Positions 57,111 through 64,000 of a stretch of DNA of 64,000 nucleotides are shown here, piece after piece. Under the pieces are notes generated by a model. The model was given only the letters and a program-made list of their open reading frames with translations. It did no database searches and was not told the DNA's origin. Each line of letters opens with the position of its first letter. The stretch's first letter is position 1. Source of the stretch: Phocoena phocoena (Eukaryota; Chordata; Mammalia; Artiodactyla; Phocoenidae); assembly GCF_963924675.1 (NCBI RefSeq), contig NC_089232.1, positions 38,084,659-38,148,658 on the forward strand. Direction: 5' to 3'. The position numbers were made by a program, and so were the translations under genes.

Positions 57111-58490
57111 CACTAGGCACTTTTATTCATTTTCATCATTGCTTATCTGTACGTGGGAAAGTGGTACCACATTCCTATTGGATTTCTAACCACTTTTGCT
57201 GCCTGCTCTTTCCTTTTGCACCAAGACAATTTGCTGCTAATTGTCACATCTCATTTTCTAGAGCCCTAACCCTCCTAAGCCATCTTCTCTGTGGTGGGAT
57301 ATCTGTATTTATCAAATATCTATTTATTGATTGAATACCTTTTTATTGGATATGTATTTGCTTTATTTTCTTATTTATTGAATATTTTGATATTCACTTT
57401 AATATTAAATGTGTCTTTTGTTGTGTCCTAGTTTACTCTTCACAACACCCTGGGTGGTAAGTGTACACCTCCTTCACAGATGACTGAATCTCAGAGATCA
57501 CTGACCCTACAAGTGGCAGAGCCAAGATTCAAACCCACCATTGTCTCATTCATCCACAAGTGTCCACGACTCAGGACATGGGATCATGCCCATCCTTCCC
57601 TGAACTTCTTTGAAATCCCTCTTCCTCAGGTCTAGGGTGCACTATGTACATGTCACATGCTGTTCCCGAGATTTCATGCATAAGCTTGCTGCTCCTTTTT
57701 GGCCAGAATTCAATTCCCAGCAACAATTCGCTTGATGTCCCTACATCTGAGAGAGCAGGAGACTCACCCTCAGATGCCCAGGCCCTGAAGCGAGGCCTTA
57801 TACCCCAAGTCCCTCTGGATGATCATCATTGGAAATCAGCTTCAGCAAAGTATGAAGCTCAGAGCTAAAGGCCCCACAGAAACCGAGCCCCAGGATACCC
57901 AGAAAAACAAGAAAGCTTTTGTAAGAGTGAGGTTTCATCTAAATTGTGCCAAAAATGTTGACTCTTCTGGTGCAGTGGGCAGTTTTCCAGAGCAACTCAA
58001 TTCAAGACCAATGTGTATCTAATAAGAACTTGGCTCCTAAAACACAGAGTTCCTGTAAGTGAAACGAGAGCCGCTGTAGTCTGCAAAGCTCTGCAGAGCA
58101 GAGGACTGAGCAGGTAGATGAGGAATCCAGCTCAGCGTGAGGAGCGAACCATGTGCCTGGTCCATTTGATCCTCCGACAACATGCTAAGCCAACCACAGT
58201 AGGTCATTTTAGTCCCACTTTACAGATTAAGAAATCGAGGCTCCCAAGTTAAAAGTGACTTGGGATGTCAGGTAGAGCCTGGACAATGCACATCTTCAGT
58301 CCCTAGGCCTCATGCCTTTCTGGGACACCAGGAACTGAAGGACACTATTTAACTACAGATTGCTAATCCCTTGCCCTGTTCCTGGGCCTTGGCTACAGTC
58401 CCTGGGCTGTTCTCTTCATTGATTAACTTCTGGGCACTGGGGCCTTTGGGTTTGGAACCCTACTCTAGCCTCCTCTTAGTATATTTCACT
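57110..58490. other. Mostly unique; L2/MIR remnants
   Basis: MIR/L2-like ends near 57425-57545 ('cttcacagatgactgaatc') and 58130-58290 ('cccactttacagattaag'). No gene seen. Confidence 0.4.
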
Positions 58491-58692
58491 TTCTTCTGAT
58501 TATCTACTGCTGCATAACAAACCACCCCAACTTCGCAACATAAAACAACCTTTTATTATGCTTCTGGATTCTGTGGGTTAGGATTGTGGATTTGGTTAGA
58601 GCACTGTTAGGGTGTCTTTTCTCCGTAATACCTGGGGCCTTAGCTAGGAAGACTCGAACAGTTAGGGGTGACTCCAAGGGCTGAAATCATCT

Positions 58693-58905
58693 GGAACTGC
58701 AGAGTCCAATAGTAGTCCCATGTGACCACTTAAATGTACATTTAAATTAATTAAAGTCCAATAAAATTTAAAATTCAGTTACTCAGTGGCATGAGCCACA
58801 TTTTAAGGCTCAAAAGCTACATGTGGCTAGTGGCTACCATATTGGACAGCATAGATATAGAACATTTCCATCATCATAGAAAGTTCTATTGGAAATCCTG
58901 CTCTG
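58693..58905 (-). repeat. hAT-type MITE
   Basis: Terminal 'cagagtccaatag' and the inverted 'agttctattgga', body 'ctacatgtggctagtggctac' and 'atattggacagc'. Common hAT-Charlie-like MITE. Confidence 0.75.
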
Positions 58906-59145
58906 GAGGCACCTTCCCTCACATGCTTGGCGCCTGGATTGGGATCTTTGAGTAGAGCATCTACCTACATGAGGCTTAGGCTTCCCACAGTATGGCTGCT
59001 GGTCTCCAAGAAGGTGCACCCTGAGGGACAGCATCTGCAGACCAAGTATTCTAAGAGCCCAAAGCAGAAGCTGCAAAGCTTCCTTCAACATAGCCTTGGA
59101 AGTCACATGCACCCCTTCTGTCACATTCTATTGGTCACATGAGAG

Positions 59146-59269
59146 TAGGGTTGCCAGATAAAATACGAATATTGCATGGGACATACTTATAAAAAAAAAT
59201 TCACTGTTTATCTGAAATTCAGATTTAATGGGCATCCTGCACTTTGATGTGCTAAACCTGGCAACCTTA
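59146..59269. repeat. Palindromic hAT-type MITE
   Basis: Starts TAGGGTTGCCAGAT and ends with the inverted match ACCTGGCAACCTTA; the arms ('gggacatacttataa', 'tatctgaaattcaga') fold on each other. Flanked by 8-bp CATGAGAG / CATGGGAG (59138-59145 and 59270-59277), as hAT elements leave. Confidence 0.82.
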
Positions 59270-59389
59270 CATGGGAGTCATTAAGGCCAGCCAAGTTCAA
59301 GGGGAGGAGAGTTAGACCCACTTTTTGATGAGGGAGTGGCAAGGTCACGTTGCAGAGAGCATGTGGGTTGGGAGATATTGTCATGGCCT

Positions 59390-60290
59390 TCAGAAATGCA
59401 TTCTGCCACATGCTTCCAGGTGGGTCCTCATAGAGTTCAGTTCAGAGACTTTCATGGCTCTCCATCACCTAAAAGATAACATTCAAGTTTTGTGGGCTGG
59501 GTGGCTAGAATTGGGAGAAAGGATCCTCTTTTATCTATTTTCCCTTTTACTCTGAGCTTTGAGGCCAGCTATCTTCAGATGGTAGCTCTAAGCCCTATTG
59601 ACAATAGGCATTCGTCTCTGCTGACACCATGACCAAAGTTATAAATAATAACAGATACTCCATAGCACCACTGTAGATGATGTTTTTGCTAAAATGAGGC
59701 CACCTGAGGTGACAATGTACTGTGGACACACTGAGTAATCAGGGAACTTTGTTAGGGACAAACGGCTTTCCATCTGGAGCTCCCAAAGGTCCAGCTCAGC
59801 AGGAGAGAGTCTCCTGTCCTCAATTCCCTAGAGCCAACATAATGACACACTTGGGCACGTTCTGGAGATCCTCAGAATAAAGACAAGGCTGGAGCCTAAT
59901 TTGTGTCCACCAGCTGTGCTTATTCCTTACACAACAGTTGGTGCTATCAGGTCCTATAGAAATACAAGTGTCCTGTGGAGGCCTGCAAGGGTGAGGCTGG
60001 GACTTTCCAGGAGAGGAAGGGCACTCCCAGTGTGAAGCCCTAGTCAGTCTGAAGAATGTATTCTCTCTCTCTCTCTCACCCTAAGTGTCCTGATGTCCTG
60101 GGAGTCTGACAGGGAGCCCCATGTGGAGAACAGTTAGGAGCTAGGAAGTCAGGACCTTCCCAAATCAAAAGTGACTTTTATCTCATGAATCAATTCACGG
60201 AGACTCATCATGTATTCTGTGCTTCTTTGCCTTTCACTTGGACATGTGTAGGAACAAGAGGGGAACAGCAAGTTCATCATAAAATGGTAA
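59390..60290. other. Unique non-coding sequence
   Basis: Short CT repeat at about 60061-60078. Nothing else recognised. Confidence 0.4.
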
Positions 60291-60515
60291 GTGAAGACAG
60301 GATTCTAAACTAAATTATATATAATACAGTCTCAATTCTGTGTAATATCTATATATGTACCCATACATATATATATATATATATACATCTATTGATTTTT
60401 ATTTTCTTCTATGTATCCTATAGTCTCTCCAGTAAGCAATCAGCGTATATTACTTTTATAATAAGAAACACATAGACACTATTTTTAAACAAGAAAAAAG
60501 AGGAACCGACTATAG
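60290..60515 (+). repeat. HAL1/L1 3' end fragment with (TA)n
   Basis: 'tacagtctcaattctgtg', 'gatttttattttcttcta', 'atattacttttataataag', and a TA run at about 60367-60384. Confidence 0.55.
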
Positions 60516-60910
60516 ACAGAATTCCAATTTTAAAAGAACACCAACAAAAGAACTATGAGTGGCAGTCATAGCTGACTGCTTACTCAGCTGCCATTTCCTC
60601 TTCTTTCCTATTAACAAAAACCCCTTTTGGTTCAGGGTAGGTATGCCCAATTGAAGAAGATTAATTATAATTTGTCCAAAGCTCTTCCTCTTTGTCAGCA
60701 ATTGGCCTAAGGGCGGGTACAAAACCCAGTTCTGGCCAATAGAACATAAGTGGAAGTCTGCTGGTGGCTGTTAAAGAACATTTTACTCTTTGTTTAAAAA
60801 TAAGAGAGAGAGAGAATCACAAGAGGAAAAATAACACTATGTCCTCCTCCTGAACCTTCCTGTTAGGATGCTATCATATGAAGGCAATACTTGGTGCTAC
60901 AGCAGCTATC

Positions 60911-61106
60911 TTTTTTTTTTTTTTTTTTTTTTTTGTGGTACGCAGGCCTCTCACTGTTGTGGCCTCTCCCGTTGCGGAGCACAGGCTCCAGACGCGCAGG
61001 CTCTGCGGCCATGGCATGGCATGTGGGATCTTCCCGGACCGGGGCACGAACCCCTGTCTCCTGCATCGGCAGGCGTACTCTCAACCACTACGCCACCAGG
61101 GAAGCC
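60911..61106 (-). repeat. CHR-2-type SINE
   Basis: Flanked by CTACAGCAGCTATC at 60897-60910 and 61107-61120 (exact). Lacks one 'ctcacgggcccagccgctc' block. Confidence 0.95.
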
Positions 61107-61120
61107 CTACAGCAGCTATC

Positions 61121-61830
61121 TTGTGACCTAGAGGGGAGACACTGATGACATGCTGAGAAGGCAGAAAGAAAAGATGAGAAGACTCCAGGTCTTCAATGAC
61201 GTCACTGAGCCACCAAATTCACCCTTAAACTACCTACTACCAGACTTGTTATATAAAATAATTTGTTTTATCAAAGCTATTTTAGTTGATATTCTGTTAT
61301 CTGCTGCTAACTAAATCCTAAATAATATTCACTATCAGGAGATAAGGTTAGAAACCAGGAGTTGAGGATATATTCAGATGGTTAAAGCTACTAGAAGAGC
61401 TAGGGTAAAGCCATGTTGAGTGGGGCAGGTCAGAGATGATATTCAAAATATTTGATAACTGGTCCATTATGGACACAAAACGAAAGAACACTGGCCCAGT
61501 CAGAATGGATGCCAGCCATAAATAATGATATGCCCATGCCAACATGTCCCAGCTGAATCTCAGCCCTAGCACAGTTACAAAAGGCAAATCAGGAGACTCA
61601 ATCAAATCTATGTTTAGTGTTGAATTTGCTTAGACCGGACTCTGCCCACAATGTGCCTCTTTTGAAAGTCCTAGCTCTACCTTCTGAAGCTATGCCTTCT
61701 ATCAGCTTAAACTGAATCAGTGGCTGGTTCAAGTCCAAAGACAGTGCCCGGAGTTGTCAGCTTATACATTGAAGTGCTATTAATGTGGCTGCGCTGGTGG
61801 TGGTTTTGAACTGTTCGTTGTTTTTTTTTT
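61121..61830. other. Unique non-coding sequence
   Basis: Nothing recognised. Confidence 0.4.
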
Positions 61831-61834
61831 AATT

Positions 61835-62450
61835 GAAAAAGTAATACATGATCTTGGTATAAAAATACAAACTCTTAATAATAATAAAAAGTGTGTTTCC
61901 CTTCCATCCTGCCACCCCCAGAGATACATTAACATTTTTTGCATACATTTGTATAAATTACACAAACACATATCTGTACTTATATATCTATGTCCATATA
62001 TTTTTATTTTTAATTTTTTAATTTTTATTTTTTTGCGGTACGTGGGCCTCTCACTGTTGTGGCCTCTCCCGTTGTGGAGCACAGGCTCCGGAGGTGCAGG
62101 CTCAGCAGCCATGGCTCACGGGCCCAGCCGCTCCATGGCACGCGGGATCTTCCCGGACCGGGGCACGAACCCGCGTCCCCTGCATCGGCAGGTGGACTCC
62201 CAACCACTGCGCCACCAGGGAAGCCCTATGTCCATACATTTTTTTAACAGACATGCATTTGGACTTTGTTATTCCCACTATCTCTTAGAGCTTGTTCCAT
62301 ATCTGCATATAAATCTACTTCCTTTTTACAACTGTGTAGCATTCCGTTGTATGGATGCTTTGTAACTTATTTAATGAATGCTCAATTGATTAACATTTAG
62401 GGTGTTTGCTATTACAAACAATGCTGCAATCCACACTGTATCAGAGTGTT
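61835..62450 (-). repeat. HAL1/L1 fragment, split by a SINE
   Basis: 'aaaaagtaatacatgatc' to 'acacaaacacatatctgtac' at the left; after the SINE, 'tttacaactgtgtagcattc' and 'attacaaacaatgctgcaat'. Confidence 0.65.
62012..62225 (-). repeat. CHR-2-type SINE
   Basis: Direct repeat CTATGTCCATA at 61988-61998 and 62226-62236. T-rich left end, head at the right. Confidence 0.93.
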
Positions 62451-62454
62451 TTAG

Positions 62455-62880
62455 GATGAAAGTAACCGAATACAGAACTAAAAGTAGTTTAAACCATAAG
62501 GATTTATTATTTTACATAGCAAGAGATCTAGAGCTAGGTGGTCCCAGGGTGGGTTAATTCAGAGGCCCAACAATGCCATTAAGGGACCAGATGCCTTCCG
62601 TATTCCTCTTGCCATCCTCAGAGTGTGGCATTTTGTGCCCTGGGTTTGGAAGTAAGAGGCCTGCCACGGGTCCAGACATCATATCATCTTCCAACTCTGT
62701 TCAAAGAGAAGTCAATTTCTCCTTATACATCTCATTTTCTCCAGGAGGAAAACTTGTCCCAAAAGCCCTTCTGCAGACTCCTCCTCACACGTCATTGGCT
62801 GGAACATGCCCATCCAGAAACAATCATTGGCAAAGGGGAATAGAATGACTATTACTGGCTCATATCAATCGAGATTCATC
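62455..62880. repeat. Unclassified interspersed repeat (LTR-like)
   Basis: 'aaccataaggatttattat', 'agagctaggtggtcccag', 'cattggctggaacatgcc' have the feel of an old LTR read in antisense. Not assigned. Confidence 0.35.
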
Positions 62881-63079
62881 CCTCAGTGCTGGGGAAGGAC
62901 ATACCTTCCCTGGTACTTGAACCAACTCAAGGTCCTATTGGGAAACTAAAAGGCTGAAATGTTTACTGGGTAGCAAACCAGAGGGTTCTCCACTAACACT
63001 CTGGTATATACATCTATGTGTATATATGCAAGTATATTCACAGGTCAAAGTCCTTGCAATAGACTTGTTGGGTCAAAAA

Positions 63080-63520
63080 AGTTTGCTGAAAATGTGGATA
63101 GACATCAGTGGATAAGTAGATAAACAAAATGTGGTATATACAGAAAATGGAATATTATTCAGCCTTGAAAGGGACTGAAATTCCAACACACGATATGACA
63201 CAGACAGACCTTAAAGACATTATGCTAAGTGAAATAAGCCAGATACAAAAAGACAAATATTGTACAATTCCACTTACATGAGGCACCTAGACTAGTCAAA
63301 TTTATAGAGACAGAAATGAGAATGGTGATTACCAGGAGCAGGGGGGAGGGGGAACAGGAAGTTATTGTTAAAATTTCAGTTTTGGAAGATTAAAAGAATG
63401 CTGGAGTTGGACAGTGGTGATGGTTGCACAACAATGTGAATGGACTTGATAGCATTGAACTGTACACTTAAAAATGGTTAAAATGGTAAGTTACGTATAC
63501 TTTATCACAATTAAAAAAAA
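63080..63520 (+). repeat. L1 3' end fragment
   Basis: 'gtggatagacatcagtgg', 'ggaatattattcagccttg', 'gacattatgctaagtgaaat', 'gaatggtgattaccaggagc', 'gatggttgcacaacaatgtg'. ORF2 end plus 3' UTR. Confidence 0.88.
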
Positions 63521-63539
63521 ATGTCGATAGACAGATACT

Positions 63540-64000
63540 GCCAAATTGTCCTCAAAGAGGCGTTAGCATTTAAATCCCCCACCCCTAGTACATAGGGCAG
63601 TGCTTGGGTTACCCATAACGTGTTGAACCCAGTGCTAGGTCAAGGGTTCCCAAGTGGTGGCACAGAGGGTCTTGGTGGATATAAAGACCAGCGGTACTTT
63701 TATAGGATCAGTAGCAGAAAGGTCCAGTTTTAGAAATAAAAGAAGAATCCCCAGGAGGGGAGGGCTAAATAGTCATTTCCTCATCTTCCTGGAGTTTCAG
63801 CCACCTCTGGACTTCCTTTCCTGAATCACTTCAACCCCATCATCATGGCACCAAGACTCTGCTGCTCCTCTTTAGTCATCTAAGTGAGGACAATGATCTA
63901 GGGCCCTGCTTCCCCTAAAGAAAAATTATCCAAAAATTGGAAATTCAGCAGAATGATTACTGTATGACCTTTCAAAACCACATGACTCTTGTGTAACAAC
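63540..64000. other. Old repeat remnant then unique sequence
   Basis: 63525-63600 ('agatactgccaaattgtcc') continues the HAL1/L1 seen before 62450; the rest is unclassified. Confidence 0.4.

Larger units (their letters stand above)
58497..59390 (-). repeat. LTR-like repeat interrupted by two DNA-transposon fragments
   Basis: 'gattatctactgctgcataac', 'aaaccaccccaacttcgc', 'ggcctt agctaggaagactc', 'ttggaagtcacatgcacc', 'ttcaaggggaggagagtt', 'ttttgatgagggagtggc' is a common mammalian repeat of LTR type. Inserts are at 58693-58905 and 59146-59269. Confidence 0.6.

Noticed and set aside
1..64000. CRISPR arrays, operons, phage or bacterial systems
   Set aside because: The window is clearly mammalian nuclear DNA; the regular repeats present are microsatellites, SINE units and the LTR tandem array.

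Overview
This is a mammalian nuclear genome window, most likely from a whale or dolphin. The main clue is about 20 copies of the tRNA-derived CHR SINE families. One type (CHR-2-like) carries the segments 'gagagtccgcctgc' and 'gtgaggcccgcgtaccgc'-like ends with poly-A tails. The other (CHR-1-like) has an 'acaactactgagcc' repeat body and AAATAAAT tails. A full-length mariner with a TTGGGTTGGCC terminus, cetartiodactyl-type L1 3' ends and endogenous retrovirus (ERV) LTRs agree with this. Almost all long open frames lie inside repeats and are not genes.

Layout. 0-8 kb: unique sequence, a rotatin-like (RTTN) retrocopy fragment, MIR, MaLR-like LTR, an L2 block split by a SINE, then a minus-strand L1 3' end. 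8.0-10.4 kb: a complete but decayed Tigger1 DNA transposon. About 10.4-15.0 kb: AT-rich sequence ending in a minus-strand ERVL-like LTR and leader. 15.3-24 kb: several solo LTRs, an LTR split by L1, SINEs and MIRs. 24-35 kb: mainly unique or ancient-repeat DNA with old L1 3' ends and an LTR with a perfect 5-bp target duplication. 36.1-37.3 kb: a large inverted duplication with a candidate exon in its loop. 38.7-40.4 kb: a mariner with a SINE inserted in its transposase. 40.5-48.7 kb: old L1, an ERV LTR, SINEs, a triplicated insertion site and a hAT element. 49-54 kb: GC-richer, mostly unique DNA. 54-64 kb: L1 fragments, SINEs and an LTR holding two DNA-transposon fragments.

Host gene. No gene can be named with certainty. 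Three plus-strand segments (36606-36724, 47019-47117, 52838-52970) have splice-like borders and join in frame, each junction in phase 2. They end in a stop codon followed about 560 bases later by AATAAA. I propose them as the 3' end of one unidentified host gene, which would make 36.7-52.8 kb intronic. This needs RNA or comparative evidence. Everything else appears to be intergenic or intronic, shaped by successive retrotransposon and DNA-transposon insertions whose order can often be read from target-site duplications (TSDs). Subfamily names for repeats are from memory of consensus sequences and were not checked against a library.
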